Below are positions 9,597-20,432 of a DNA stretch of 64,000 nucleotides, piece by piece (positions within the stretch are counted from its first letter, which is position 1; the number at the start of each line of letters is the position of its first letter). Origin of the DNA: Sphingobacteriia bacterium (GTDB lineage Bacteria > Bacteroidota > Bacteroidia > Bacteroidales > UBA7960); assembly GCA_011390785.1 (NCBI GenBank), contig JAABRR010000020.1, positions 26,941-90,940 on the forward strand. The letters are read 5' to 3'. The notes below the pieces were generated by a model, which did no database searches, was not told the origin of the DNA, and worked only from the letters and a program-made list of their open reading frames with translations. The position numbers and the translations under genes are program-made.

Positions 9597-12500
9597 ATGA
9601 GGTTCATCCTATCAATTTTTATACTTTCTCTGGCCTGGTTACAAGCTTCTGCTTGCAGTCAGAATCAACCATCAAAAAATATTTTGGTATTACATAGTAA
9701 TCAACCATCCTTTCAGCGGAATATGGAGATTAGTGGCAGTATTCAAAGCGTTTTTCAACATAACAGCATCGATATAACAGGCTCAAAAGATATTGTCGCT
9801 CTCAAATATATGATAAGCCGGGGAATAAAAATCTCATCCAATGTTCCGGTAATTAACATTTTAATAAATTATTTCTTCTGTGATTACCAGATACTAAGAA
9901 AATATAATACTGATAAGGTCATACTGCTTCAAAACAGTATTATTATTAATAAATCCAAAAGCTTTTTACGGGAAAATATTAAAGTTTTGTTGGGGTTTTT
10001 AATCGTTGTAATTATATATACAGTTATTCTGATTATCAACACTTTTATCAGCAGAAAAGTAAAAAAGGTACTCCTCACTGAACTTCAATTCAGGCGCTCC
10101 TTTATCAATGCTTTACCCACTCCTGTTTTTTTAAGCAGCGACAATAGAAATATTGAAGAATGGAACCTGGCTTTTGAAAAATTAACAGGCTTTACAAAAG
10201 ATAAATTAAATACTGTTGGTGATTGGCCTTTTTATCCACTCCACATGGTAAAAGAGCATCAACAAATTAACAATGAAGTTCTTAAAACCAAAAACCCTGC
10301 TACTTACGAAGGACAAATCATAGCTTTTGATGGAAAAATAAGAGATGTAATATTTTATAAATCTCATGTTTTTAATCCATTAAGCAAAAAATATGGCATA
10401 ATAGAAACCATTGTAGATATTACAGATAAGAAACAGTATATTAAAAAATTACAGTTGAGTGAAGAAAGATATGCCCTTGCCACCAAGGCAACACGCGATG
10501 GAATTTGGGACTGGAATGTTAACACCAATAAGCTTTTCATTTCTCAAAGGTTAAAAGAAATTATCGGATTGGATGATAATGATCTAATTGATACTTACCC
10601 TCAGCTACTGCAAATGGTTTTTCCATCAGATGTAAATTTGATAAACCATCAGCTTAAATTACTCCAACAGGGAATAAAAGAAGCATTTTCGGCTGAAATA
10701 AGATTAAGAAACAAAGCAGAAGAATACGTCTGGATAGAGATCAATGCATTTGCTGTAACAAACCAGAAAAATGAAATTTATAGAGTTGTAGGTTCAGTAA
10801 ATGATATACAGGCTAGAAAACTAACCGAAAATGACCTGAAAACATGGCGTGAGATCTTCAGAAATACACGAATGGGATTGGCTACATTTAGCAAAAATGT
10901 AGCTAAACCGATTCTCATAAACCCGGTTTTTGCCCAAATGCACGGTTATAGCGAAGAAGAAATGGCAAAACTCTCTCTGCCAGAACTATTTCCTGAAGAA
11001 AACCAACATGAAATAGAAATAATTCTGCAAATTGCTGATAAAAAAGGCTACCATGCATTAGAAACTGTTCATAAGAAAAAAGACACCACAACATTTTCGG
11101 TATTGATAGATATTACTGCTGTAAAGAATAATCAGAGCGAAACTCAATATTATATTATTAACATTCAAGACATTACAGAGCGGAAAAAACAGGAAAATAC
11201 CATCATCCAAATGTTGCAAAATGAGCAAACTATGAACGAATATCTACGTTCAAGTGAAGAAGAAGTAAAGCACAACCTCCTTCAAACAGTAAAGCTCAAA
11301 GAACTACTTGAAGAAAATCAAAACCAGTTTTTGCGTTTCATTGACGGTACAACAGATTTTGCCATTTTAAAAGATAAAGATTTCAAATATCTTATAGTAA
11401 ATGAATCATTTGCTTCATTTCATAATTTAAGTCGATCAGAAATAATAGGCAAAACCGACGAAGAAATAGTACCCCTTTGGTTGGCTTATGAAGAAAAAAA
11501 GATAGATAAAGAAATACTCGAAAGCAAGAAACCCCTTATTTATGAAAGGGAAGTAAACGGCAAAATATTTGAAACACGAAAGTTCCCGGTTTATTACGAA
11601 AATAACAACACCGGAGTAGGAGCTTTTATTCGCGATATTACCCGGCAAAGAATCATAGAAAAACAGGTAACTGAAAATGAAAAACGGTTTAAAACCCTTC
11701 TTGAAAATAGTTTTGATATAATTACACTAACCGATAAAAATGGCATAATAAATTATTGTACTGATGCCATAACAAAGATTACCGGCCATACCCCAAAAGA
11801 AGCCACCGGAAAAAGCTTTAGTATATTTTTACATCCTGACGACAAAGCAGAGTATGATGAAAAAATAAACAATATCATCGAAAATGGAAGCAAAGCAGAA
11901 TATCTGCAGCATCAGATAACCAATATTGATGGCAATTTTACACAGATTGAAACAATCATTACCAATCATCTTCAAAATCCGCTGATTGGTGCTATTGTAT
12001 TTACCAGTAGAGATGTTTCAGTTGAATTGCAGAGTCGTGAATTGAAAAAAAATATCATTCTGGCGCAAAAATCTGCTGAGATAAAACAGCATTTTTTGGC
12101 CAACATGAGCCACGAAATCCGAACTCCAATGAATGGCATTGTAGGAATGATCGAATTTCTCATGAAAACAAATCTTGATAATTTGCAAACTGACTATATA
12201 AAAACTATCAAATCATCGGCAGATTCCCTGCTAAGTATTATTAATGATATTCTTGATTATTCAAAAATTGAAGCAGGTATGCTCAGCATAAATCCTGCAC
12301 CCGTTCATGTAAAGAAGTTTATTACCGAGTCACCCAAAATTTTTGGAGCGCTGGTAAAACAAAAACAATTAAATTTTGAAGTTTTTATTGATGAATCCCT
12401 CCCAGAATATCTTAATTTCGATTCATTAAGGTTAAACCAGGTAATATCAAACCTGCTTTCCAATGCCATTAAGTTTACCCCTGAAGGAGAAATAAGTCTG

Positions 12501-13610
12501 CGTGTTTTTCCCGATAAAATTACTGTAGACGAAATAACCATCAGAATTGAAGTGCAGGATTCGGGGATAGGACTTTCTGATAAAGAACAAAAAAAACTGT
12601 TTCAACCCTTTACACAAATAGATTCATCTTTTACCAGAAGCATTGAAGGCACAGGGTTAGGGCTTACAATTTGCCGCAGAATTGTAGAACTGATGGGAGG
12701 AGAAATTGGCGTTATCAGTAAACCGGGAAAAGGATCGATGTTCTGGTTTACTTTTGCTTCAACGGTTCCGGAACTTGAGAAATTAAAACTTTTAGCAACG
12801 GCACAGGAAGACTTCGAATCTGACCATTTAAATCTTGATATTCTTCTTGTAGAAGATAAAGCCGTTAACCAAAAAGTAATTAGGATAATGCTCAAAGCAA
12901 TGGGTTGTAAAATCACCATTTGCTCAAATGGTCAGGAAGCTATCGATATACTTAAGAAAAGAAAATCAAAAAAAGCTACTCCATACGATATCATACTCAT
13001 GGATATTCAAATGCCCGTTATGGATGGTATTACTGCCACAAAAATAATCAGAAATGAATACCCCGAAAATAAAATAATAATTGGATTAAGTGCCAATGTT
13101 TTCACATCTGATGTGGAAGAGTTTCTGAAAAACGGACTCAATGATTATATTACCAAACCAGCTAAATCAGAAGATGTTTACAAAAAACTTTATTACTGGT
13201 CACAAAAAGAAAAACCGGACAAAAAAGATGGTGCTCCCGGAATTCTTGATCAACTTAATAATGAAAAAATCCTTGATTTATGCATTATTGAAGTCATCAA
13301 ACGAAGTACCCAGGGCGATTTAATTGCCCTAAATGAATTGTTTTCAAGCTTTAAAAACGATGCCGAAGAACTTGCTAAAAACATAACAAGGGAAGAATCT
13401 TCAGATGGCAATGCGGCAATATTAACTTATATCCAAACGCTTAAACAAATGAGCCTTAGCATGGGAGCAAAAAAATTAAGTAAGATTTGCCATATACTCG
13501 CAAACAATCAAAATAACGATAAGGTAACAATTCCCGGTTTAAACAGACTTTTAAAAACCGCAATCAATGAATATGTAGCCGAAGCCAGAAATAGAATAGG
13601 CCTGGATTAA
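9597..13610 (+). CDS. Membrane hybrid histidine kinase with multiple PAS domains and degenerate HPt
   Basis: I start it at the ATG at 9597, which gives a signal peptide (MRFILSIFILSLAWLQASA). The GTG frame start at 9540 lies inside repeat copy 2. A short periplasmic stretch of about 110 residues begins KNILVLHSNQPSF and ends with SIIINKSKSF. These are the first and last motifs of the ABC-substrate-binding-like sensor usually about 300 residues long, so the middle seems missing. A membrane helix follows (about 130-150), then roughly five PAS domains, HisKA (MSHEIRTPMNG, H839), HATPase (SNLLSNAIKFTP, GTGLGLTICRR) and a receiver (D1136 in LMDIQMPVMDG). The C-terminal HPt-like domain has Q1280 where the neighbouring kinase has its phospho-histidine. 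The kinase core looks functional; the final relay step must use another HPt. Confidence 0.88.
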   Translation: MRFILSIFILSLAWLQASACSQNQPSKNILVLHSNQPSFQRNMEISGSIQSVFQHNSIDITGSKDIVALKYMISRGIKISSNVPVINILINYFFCDYQILRKYNTDKVILLQNSIIINKSKSFLRENIKVLLGFLIVVIIYTVILIINTFISRKVKKVLLTELQFRRSFINALPTPVFLSSDNRNIEEWNLAFEKLTGFTKDKLNTVGDWPFYPLHMVKEHQQINNEVLKTKNPATYEGQIIAFDGKIRDVIFYKSHVFNPLSKKYGIIETIVDITDKKQYIKKLQLSEERYALATKATRDGIWDWNVNTNKLFISQRLKEIIGLDDNDLIDTYPQLLQMVFPSDVNLINHQLKLLQQGIKEAFSAEIRLRNKAEEYVWIEINAFAVTNQKNEIYRVVGSVNDIQARKLTENDLKTWREIFRNTRMGLATFSKNVAKPILINPVFAQMHGYSEEEMAKLSLPELFPEENQHEIEIILQIADKKGYHALETVHKKKDTTTFSVLIDITAVKNNQSETQYYIINIQDITERKKQENTIIQMLQNEQTMNEYLRSSEEEVKHNLLQTVKLKELLEENQNQFLRFIDGTTDFAILKDKDFKYLIVNESFASFHNLSRSEIIGKTDEEIVPLWLAYEEKKIDKEILESKKPLIYEREVNGKIFETRKFPVYYENNNTGVGAFIRDITRQRIIEKQVTENEKRFKTLLENSFDIITLTDKNGIINYCTDAITKITGHTPKEATGKSFSIFLHPDDKAEYDEKINNIIENGSKAEYLQHQITNIDGNFTQIETIITNHLQNPLIGAIVFTSRDVSVELQSRELKKNIILAQKSAEIKQHFLANMSHEIRTPMNGIVGMIEFLMKTNLDNLQTDYIKTIKSSADSLLSIINDILDYSKIEAGMLSINPAPVHVKKFITESPKIFGALVKQKQLNFEVFIDESLPEYLNFDSLRLNQVISNLLSNAIKFTPEGEISLRVFPDKITVDEITIRIEVQDSGIGLSDKEQKKLFQPFTQIDSSFTRSIEGTGLGLTICRRIVELMGGEIGVISKPGKGSMFWFTFASTVPELEKLKLLATAQEDFESDHLNLDILLVEDKAVNQKVIRIMLKAMGCKITICSNGQEAIDILKKRKSKKATPYDIILMDIQMPVMDGITATKIIRNEYPENKIIIGLSANVFTSDVEEFLKNGLNDYITKPAKSEDVYKKLYYWSQKEKPDKKDGAPGILDQLNNEKILDLCIIEVIKRSTQGDLIALNELFSSFKNDAEELAKNITREESSDGNAAILTYIQTLKQMSLSMGAKKLSKICHILANNQNNDKVTIPGLNRLLKTAINEYVAEARNRIGLD

Positions 13611-13797
13611 TTTCATTTACTGATAAATCATATGCAATTATCCAGTAGGATGATAGAACAGAATAGAATCTATTTGATTAATACTTGTGCTACTGACTTC
13701 GAAAATAATATTTTCACATTGCACGAAAGTTTAGAATGCAAAAATAAGCCGATGAAGCAATCTATCCAGATGGATTTACGGTAATGGCATTGGAGCT

Positions 13798-14955
13798 TTA
13801 ATAGCCTAAACGTTTTAGGTTTTCCGTTTTTCTCACGTTGCCAGATAAACGATACCGCAAAGTTAAGTACCACGCATTGCCGTTAAATTCCTTACTGGAA
13901 GAATTATGATGATTAAGGACTGAAAAATACGGATACAGCCCTATAGCACTTTGATTTGGCAAAGTAAACTCCCAAAAAATACCAGGTTGTAAAAACCATG
14001 AGCCAAATGTTTTTCTTCGCGGATCTTGCTTGTCTTCAACAATATCAATTATATCATAACCCCCGGTTACAGTAAAACCAATTCTCATTTTACCCCAACT
14101 ATGCAAGCCTTGCACCCATTCCAGGCCACCATATCCACTTTGTTGGTTTCGGGTAGTAACCATTGTATCCTGAACAGAAAAACTTACCGGTTTCAGTGTA
14201 TTTCCAAATCTGATAGCAATAACTGCGTGTATAGATGAGCTTTTCTTAGTTATTCCGGCATTAACCAAAAATGAAGGTTTCATACCTATTACATCTAAGT
14301 TACCCATGGGAAACCACAGCCCGGAAGCAATTCCTACGCTTAACTCTGGCTTCTGCTGAAAATACAGAACCCTGGCAAAATATTCTTCCGACAACCTGCT
14401 GTATATCAAACCGCCTTGCTTCAGATTTTGAAAGAACCAGTCGGTTTCTCCGGCATAAAACGCCACAAATGCAGCTACTATCTCATCCTTAATCCCTGCT
14501 CTTTGAAGTTGTAATGCCAGTCTTTGGGTCTGGCGGTCGAAAGCCCCATTTATCGGTACATAACCAAAATAATCAGGATACAATTCAAAATACTCGATTC
14601 TCTCCTGTTCACCAGCGTTTTCAATCAAATCATATCTCACGTCAAATGAAATGGCTCTTTCTAACAACCCGTCCAATTCACTCATTTCCATTTGATTATA
14701 TCCACTGATAGCATCGAGAAGTAATTGGGCCCGAAAAACAGGTTCAGTTAACCCACAACTTTGTTCCCAGGTAGATAATGATTCTGAAGCCCTTGTAAAA
14801 TCACCCTTTTGCAGTGCCACAGCAACACTGTCAGCATACATAGCAGCATCCTGTATACACTTATTTGACCAGTCTCTGGGTTCATCCGAAGATAATCCTT
14901 TAAATGGCTCAAAAAGTAGTATCGAAATCAGGAAAATAAGGCTAGTATGCTTCAA
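13798..14955 (-). CDS. Putative outer-membrane protein of unknown function
   Basis: A 385-residue protein starting at a TTG (14955), which has an in-frame stop directly upstream and is followed at once by a signal peptide (MKHTSLIFLISILLFEPFKG). The N-terminal half is helical and has two cysteines that could pair (CIQDAA and QSCGLTEP). The second half, from about residue 200, shows alternating beta strands (SSIHAVIAIRFGN, MRIGFTVTGGYD, WYLTLRYRLSG) typical of a small outer-membrane barrel. I do not recognise the family. Architecture resembles the ankyrin protein at 3.1-4.7 kb in having a soluble N-terminal part and a barrel-like end, but I see no clear sequence similarity. It is convergent with the second kinase and has its own well-formed promoter. 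Confidence 0.7.
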   Translation of the reverse strand: MKHTSLIFLISILLFEPFKGLSSDEPRDWSNKCIQDAAMYADSVAVALQKGDFTRASESLSTWEQSCGLTEPVFRAQLLLDAISGYNQMEMSELDGLLERAISFDVRYDLIENAGEQERIEYFELYPDYFGYVPINGAFDRQTQRLALQLQRAGIKDEIVAAFVAFYAGETDWFFQNLKQGGLIYSRLSEEYFARVLYFQQKPELSVGIASGLWFPMGNLDVIGMKPSFLVNAGITKKSSSIHAVIAIRFGNTLKPVSFSVQDTMVTTRNQQSGYGGLEWVQGLHSWGKMRIGFTVTGGYDIIDIVEDKQDPRRKTFGSWFLQPGIFWEFTLPNQSAIGLYPYFSVLNHHNSSSKEFNGNAWYLTLRYRLSGNVRKTENLKRLGY

Positions 14956-14989
14956 TTAAATTGAATTATTTAAGGATGTTAGCAAACAG

Positions 14990-15020
14990 CAAATATAGCG
15001 ATAACACCCTGCATGCCAAA
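14990..15020 (-). promoter_or_regulatory. Bacteroidota promoter for the 14955 gene
   Basis: On the minus strand, TTTG (15020-15017), 19 bases, then TATATTTG (14997-14990), matching both consensus boxes and the consensus spacing. The -7 box lies 35 bases before the TTG start codon. Confidence 0.68.
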
Positions 15021-15119
15021 AAATTTATTCATTTCAATATGAGATTTAAAAATTTCTGAAATAAATTGTGAGAATAGGCAAATCAAACATGTGACCCAAA
15101 ATTTTACCATATGTTTAAA

Positions 15120-15127
15120 TATCTTTG
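15120..15127 (+). promoter_or_regulatory. Candidate -7 box upstream of phosphoenolpyruvate carboxylase
   Basis: TATCTTTG matches TAnnTTTG and lies about 92 bases before the ATG at 15220. No clear -33 TTTG is seen at the right distance. Confidence 0.38.
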
Positions 15128-15219
15128 TAAGAGCAGAACAAAAGCCTGGTTAGTGCTTGCAGGAAAACGCGAATTGCTGCGTTGGGCTTGTCTTAAAAAA
15201 ACATTTACGAAAAAAAATC

Positions 15220-17964
15220 ATGAACGAAGACCTTATAAAAAGCAGAAACATAATAGAGAAGCAGGGATTGCAGAAAATACACCGAGATTTGCGCACTATT
15301 CTTAATTTTTTCAAAGAAGTTCTCATAAGTCAAAATGAAGAATCGGTGGCAGAAGCCCTTAATGATATTGATGGATGTGCTAAAAATATTGGAAACATAC
15401 CAGCCAATGGCAACGAAGAAAAGATAATACAGGCCCTTAGTATTTCTTTTCAGTTGATGAACCTGGTGGAAGAAAATGCTACTGTGCAGTTCAGAAGAAA
15501 AGTAGAAAACAGCATTGGAATAGACGCAATTCGTGGTTCCTGGGGTGAAACTTTTAACAAGTTACTTAAACATGGATTAAATCAGAACCAGATAGCCGAA
15601 ATTCTGCCCAGGGTAATGGTATGCCCCGTTTTAACGGCACATCCCACAGAAGCCAAAAGAACATCTGTTCTTGAATTGCACCGTGAATTGTATCTTTTGC
15701 TGGTAAAAAAAGAAAACCAGGTTTGGTCAGAATCTGAAAAGCAGGTAATTGATGATGATATTAAAGCATTGCTTGAAAGATGGTGGCGTACCCGCGAAGT
15801 ACACCTTCAAAAACCCAACCTTGAGCAGGAAAGAAATAATGTAATGCACTATTTTACCAAAGTCTTCCCCATGGCGCTCGAAACATCAGACCAAAGACTG
15901 CAATACAGCTGGAAAGCCATGGGTTTTGATGAGAACCTTCTAAAAAATCCGGATCAATTTCCACGGTTACAGTTTGGTAGCTGGGTGGGCGGCGATCGCG
16001 ACGGACATCCCTTTGTTACTGCGCAGGTTACCCGGGAAACACTTATGGTTCATCGCAAAGCAGCCTTACAAATCATTAAGGAAGCGATGATCCAGATCTC
16101 AGCTCGTACTACATTTTCTGATGGACAAAATCCTGTACCTGCTTTTTTCCATAATGCCAAAGGACAGATGGCAATTGCTCTGGGCGAAACAGGAAAAAAT
16201 GCTCTAAACAGAAACCCCAGAGAACCCTGGCGACAGTTCATAAACCTTATGGTAGCCAAAATTGACAATACCATTGCCCAAAAGGAAAACGAACCCGAAA
16301 CCCATTACAGCAATGTTAAGGACTTACAGAAAGATATCGAGATACTAAGAAAAAGCCTGAAGGATATTGGAGCTCATAGAATTATTGATGATCTGCTTTT
16401 TCCTCTCGAAAGAAAGGTACAATGCTTTGGTTTTCATCTTGTTAAACTAGACATAAGGCAAAATAGCTCCTTCCATGAAAAAGCACTGGAGCAAATGCTT
16501 AAAGCAGCATCTTTTGCCGATTGGCAATACAGCACCTGGAATGAAACCCAACGAATGGAGTTTCTCAGTGAGGAATTAAAAAGTAACCGCCCGTTCGTGG
16601 TGGGTGGCGTGCCCATTGGCCCTGAAGCAGACAAAATAATCGATTGCTACCGTGCAGTAAGAGAGTATATTGAAACATACGGTCAGGAAGGCATCGGCTC
16701 ATTTATTGTGAGTATGACACGAGAAGTTAGCGATCTCCTGGTAATATACCTGTTTTTAAGAGAATTGGGTATGCAGCACTTCCCAATACAAATTGTGCCC
16801 CTGTTTGAAACCATTGAAGACCTGCAGCGAGCCCATCAAATCCTTAATGATTTCCTTAACCATCCTGCCACTCAAAAACTAAGATCAAAAGACACAGAAA
16901 CTGTTCAGGAAGTAATGTTGGGTTACAGCGACAGCAACAAAGATGGTGGTATACTGGCCAGCCGATGGAATATCTATCAAACAGAACAGAAACTAGCCCT
17001 TGTTGCCGGAAAACATAAGATCAGGCTTCGATTTTTTCATGGTATTGGCGGCACCATTAGTCGTGGTGGCGGTAAATACCACCGTTTTCTTGATGGTATG
17101 CCACAGTTTGCCCTTAGCGGCGAAATGAAACTTACCGTACAAGGAGAAACCATTGCCCAGCAATTTGCCAACCTGCTAAATGCCACCTACAATCTCGAAA
17201 TGCTTCTCTCAGGCGCTTCATTACAAACTGCCTTAACCAATTTTGTTACCCAAAAAAGAGAATATCCTTTTGAAGCTTTCGGAAAACTAGCCGATCTTTC
17301 AATGAAGAAATACCAGGAACTCATAACCCACGATAAATTCATTGAGTATTATAGCGAAGCTACTCCTATTGACCTGCTCGAAAAAAGCAGGATCGGCTCG
17401 CGACCGGCGCGCAGAACCGGTCAACGTACACTTGATGATCTGAGAGCTATCCCATGGGTTTTCAGCTGGAACCAATCGCGCTTCAACCTAACGGCCTGGT
17501 ATGGCGCTGGGTGGGCATTGAAACAGCTCAGGCAAGATTTTCCTGAGCATTATCAGCACTTACAGGAATATGTTCATAAATGGCCCTTTTTGCGATATAC
17601 CCTTATTCATATCGAAACCAATCTTTTCAATGCCGAAGAAGCACTGATGAATAAATATGCATCACTGGTAAAAAACAAAGTAACCAAAGATGAATTTTCT
17701 TCACTTATTCTTAACGAATACAAGCTTACTAAGGAACAAGTGGTAGCTTTACCCGGCGATGAAGCCGCGAACAGAAGACAAAGCCTTTTAGACAATATCC
17801 AAAGGCGAAGAAAAGCCCTTCACAAACTTCACGATTTACATGTGCAACATCTTGAAGAATGGAGAGCTCTGCCCGATGAAGAAAAAGATACCAACGACTA
17901 CCTGCTCGACCGACTGCTGATGATTACCACGGCACTTTCAGGTGGTTTGAAAAGTACGGGGTGA
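15220..17964 (+). CDS. ppc: Phosphoenolpyruvate carboxylase
   Basis: Anaplerotic enzyme making oxaloacetate from phosphoenolpyruvate and bicarbonate in the cytoplasm. From the ATG at 15220 the product is 914 aa, the usual size; an upstream TTG at 15157 would add an unlikely basic tail. Signatures seen: TAHPTEAKRTS with the catalytic His at about 141, GGDRDGHPFVT, LGYSDSNKDGGIL, and the glycine-rich loop FFHGIGGTISRGGGKYHRF. The family usually has FHGRGGTVGRGGGP here, so this copy shows local substitutions typical of Bacteroidota. The C-terminus ends LKSTG, compared with the usual NTG. It is monocistronic and nearly abuts the convergent FecA-like gene (stops three bases apart). Confidence 0.95.
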   Translation: MNEDLIKSRNIIEKQGLQKIHRDLRTILNFFKEVLISQNEESVAEALNDIDGCAKNIGNIPANGNEEKIIQALSISFQLMNLVEENATVQFRRKVENSIGIDAIRGSWGETFNKLLKHGLNQNQIAEILPRVMVCPVLTAHPTEAKRTSVLELHRELYLLLVKKENQVWSESEKQVIDDDIKALLERWWRTREVHLQKPNLEQERNNVMHYFTKVFPMALETSDQRLQYSWKAMGFDENLLKNPDQFPRLQFGSWVGGDRDGHPFVTAQVTRETLMVHRKAALQIIKEAMIQISARTTFSDGQNPVPAFFHNAKGQMAIALGETGKNALNRNPREPWRQFINLMVAKIDNTIAQKENEPETHYSNVKDLQKDIEILRKSLKDIGAHRIIDDLLFPLERKVQCFGFHLVKLDIRQNSSFHEKALEQMLKAASFADWQYSTWNETQRMEFLSEELKSNRPFVVGGVPIGPEADKIIDCYRAVREYIETYGQEGIGSFIVSMTREVSDLLVIYLFLRELGMQHFPIQIVPLFETIEDLQRAHQILNDFLNHPATQKLRSKDTETVQEVMLGYSDSNKDGGILASRWNIYQTEQKLALVAGKHKIRLRFFHGIGGTISRGGGKYHRFLDGMPQFALSGEMKLTVQGETIAQQFANLLNATYNLEMLLSGASLQTALTNFVTQKREYPFEAFGKLADLSMKKYQELITHDKFIEYYSEATPIDLLEKSRIGSRPARRTGQRTLDDLRAIPWVFSWNQSRFNLTAWYGAGWALKQLRQDFPEHYQHLQEYVHKWPFLRYTLIHIETNLFNAEEALMNKYASLVKNKVTKDEFSSLILNEYKLTKEQVVALPGDEAANRRQSLLDNIQRRRKALHKLHDLHVQHLEEWRALPDEEKDTNDYLLDRLLMITTALSGGLKSTG

Positions 17965-17967
17965 TCT

Positions 17968-20432
17968 TCAAAAATTATAATTTACACCTACTGAAATAAA
18001 CCGGGGCATTCCAACTCTTATACCCTGCGGACGACGGGTAGAGATATACCGTTCATTGGTAACGTTTTTTACACCTATATTGAATCCCAGGCCTGAAGAG
18101 GCATGATTGTACCAGGCAGAAATATTGGTAACCAAAAACACATCCAGGTTGCCTATCCGGCCATTGGCAGTAGCTTGGGTATATGAATATTGCGTATCAG
18201 CATTCTCTTGTTCAATCCATTCGTAAACATTGGTAGTATTCAGGGCATCGGTAAATTGCGCTCCCGTATAATTGGCCCATAGTCTCAGACCCCATCCTGA
18301 AGCATTTTCAACAGTAATGGCAGAGGCCATGGTAAAGTCTGGTGCATAAGGCGTTTTGTTACCTTTAACGTTTTCATATTCATTGGATAAACCATCAGCA
18401 ATGGCAGTTTTTTTCAGCACATATCTGTTTTCAGAAAAAACGGAATTTACCCAGGTGCCGGTCATGCTAAATTGCAAACCCCATGTATCGGGCAAAAATC
18501 TGTCGAAAGGCAACAGTAACGATGCTTCCATCCCTTCATGCAGGGTTGCACCGCCATTAATATAACCTGTCCCCAGTCCGCCAGATGATTCAGACACAGG
18601 AATAACCTGGTTGGAAAAATCCATTCGGAACAAAGTGTATTCAAGTTCTATTTTCCCGATGTTGACACGGGCACCAACTTCTGAATTCCAACTCTTCTCT
18701 GCATCCAACTGCAAATCTTCACCATCGTTACTTATGGCATCCTTGGTGCGCGGAGGGGCAAATCCACGGTGGATTCCTGCAAAAACACCCAGAAAGGAAT
18801 TGAAATTATAGTTTACCCCTGCACCCGGTATCACAGCAAAAACCTGCGAATTGGCTACAATCAGGGTATCGGTATAGTTTAACCTCATAATCTCACTGCC
18901 ATACCAAATATTCTCGTTTCTGACACCGGCGGTAAAGGTTAGCTTTTCACTAACCAGAAATTTATTTTGTATAAATGCACTTGCTGTTTGTCCAAAGCGT
19001 ATTTCATCCTCACGGATATTGCCTGATCGGAAACCGGCTACTGACCCTACAACTCTTTGCTCATAAGCCTTTTCATATAGGAACCGTACACCGGCATCGG
19101 TTTTGGTTTCTATACCCCCAAGAGTATATTGGTAAGATAGGCGCGGCTCAATTCCCATTACTTCAAACTGACGGTTGCGATGCCCGGTGCTGTTTCGCAG
19201 ATAAATGGCACCATCCACTTCATCTTCATACACATATCCTACCCCGGTAAGGTTGGAAGCTGATCCATTATATGTAAAATCCTGCCGGTTCCAGTTGCGG
19301 GCCGTTGAATAGCCAAAAGCAGTTGTATTGAGCTGAAGGCCTCCTACCGGACTGTATTTATGACTGGCACTTAAAGAATAGCGTCGGATGTGAAGATTGT
19401 CATCTGGGGCGATTTGAAGGTCGTCCATTTGAGAAGATTGATACATCGGTTGGGTAAGACCCACATAGGTAGAATTCGAGTTTTCATCATATATTCCCAT
19501 TTTCATCGTTAAAACAGAAACCGGAGAAAACCGGGTTAGAAACTTGGTGTTGAAATCGTGAAAAATAAACGATGTTGGTCTAAAATTTCGGCCTGCTTGC
19601 GCTGAAAATCTACCTTGAAACCAAAATTATCAATGGTATTACCCACCGAAAAACGGGCATTGTAAAATCCTTCTTCACCGGCCTGTATGGATGCCATACC
19701 CTGAAAATCAGCAGGTGGGTCGGCAGTTAAAAAGTTGATTACCCCACCTATGGTTTGTGGGCCAAACAAGATAGACCCATTGCCTTTGAGCACTTCAATA
19801 CCACTCATCCGGTCAATGCTGGGAGTAAAGTACATCTCAGGTTCACCATAGGGGGCAAGTGCTACAGGAATGCCATCTTCCAGAATAAGTACATTCCGGC
19901 TTTTGTCAGGATCAATACCGCGAATCCCAATATTGGCACGCAAGCCGGCACCTTCTTCTTCTACCACATGTAGCCCCGCAATATTTCGCAATACCTCATT
20001 GCCACTTAACGGGATACTGGCCCGAAGGTCTGCCTGCGTAACGATACTCGCTGAACCCGGCAAATATCGCAAAAGACCAATGCGACTGCCCGATACCAAC
20101 ACCTGATCCAACAAAAATAAATCTTCTTCTATTTCTATTACCTGCTGTTTATCAAATCTATCTTCTGAAATAGTGTGGAAACTGGTTTTGTAACCAAGAC
20201 CTTTTACACCTAATACTATTTCTTCAGATGCTTCAACAGAAATTTGAAAATTACCATCTTTATCGGTTGATACTCCCGTGCTGGTACCTTTTATATATAC
20301 CGCTAAATGGGGCACCCCTTTATCATTACCTATTACCTGTCCGGTAATCTGTGTTGTCTTATTTGATGCATAAAGATGGATAAATTGGAATATAAATAAT
20401 AATGTGGCGAAAACTTTACCTAATCTTTTCAT
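17968..20432 (-). pseudogene. FecA-like TonB-dependent receptor, interrupted by a one-base frameshift
   Basis: Two adjacent minus-strand frames (20432-19536 and 19506-17968) form one outer-membrane receptor of about 820 codons. The first part has a signal peptide, a carboxypeptidase-regulatory-like domain ([19 protein letters not shown]) and a FecA-type plug ([33 protein letters not shown]). The second is the barrel, ending in ISVGVNYNF with a terminal Phe. At the A5 run 19561-19565 one base is missing relative to the open reading: adding one A restores [18 protein letters not shown] into the barrel frame. The substrate is likely ferric citrate or a similar chelate by family. The lesion may be real decay, slippage-based phase variation or a sequencing error. 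It is reported as one broken gene because the two halves join without any other loss. Confidence 0.85.
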
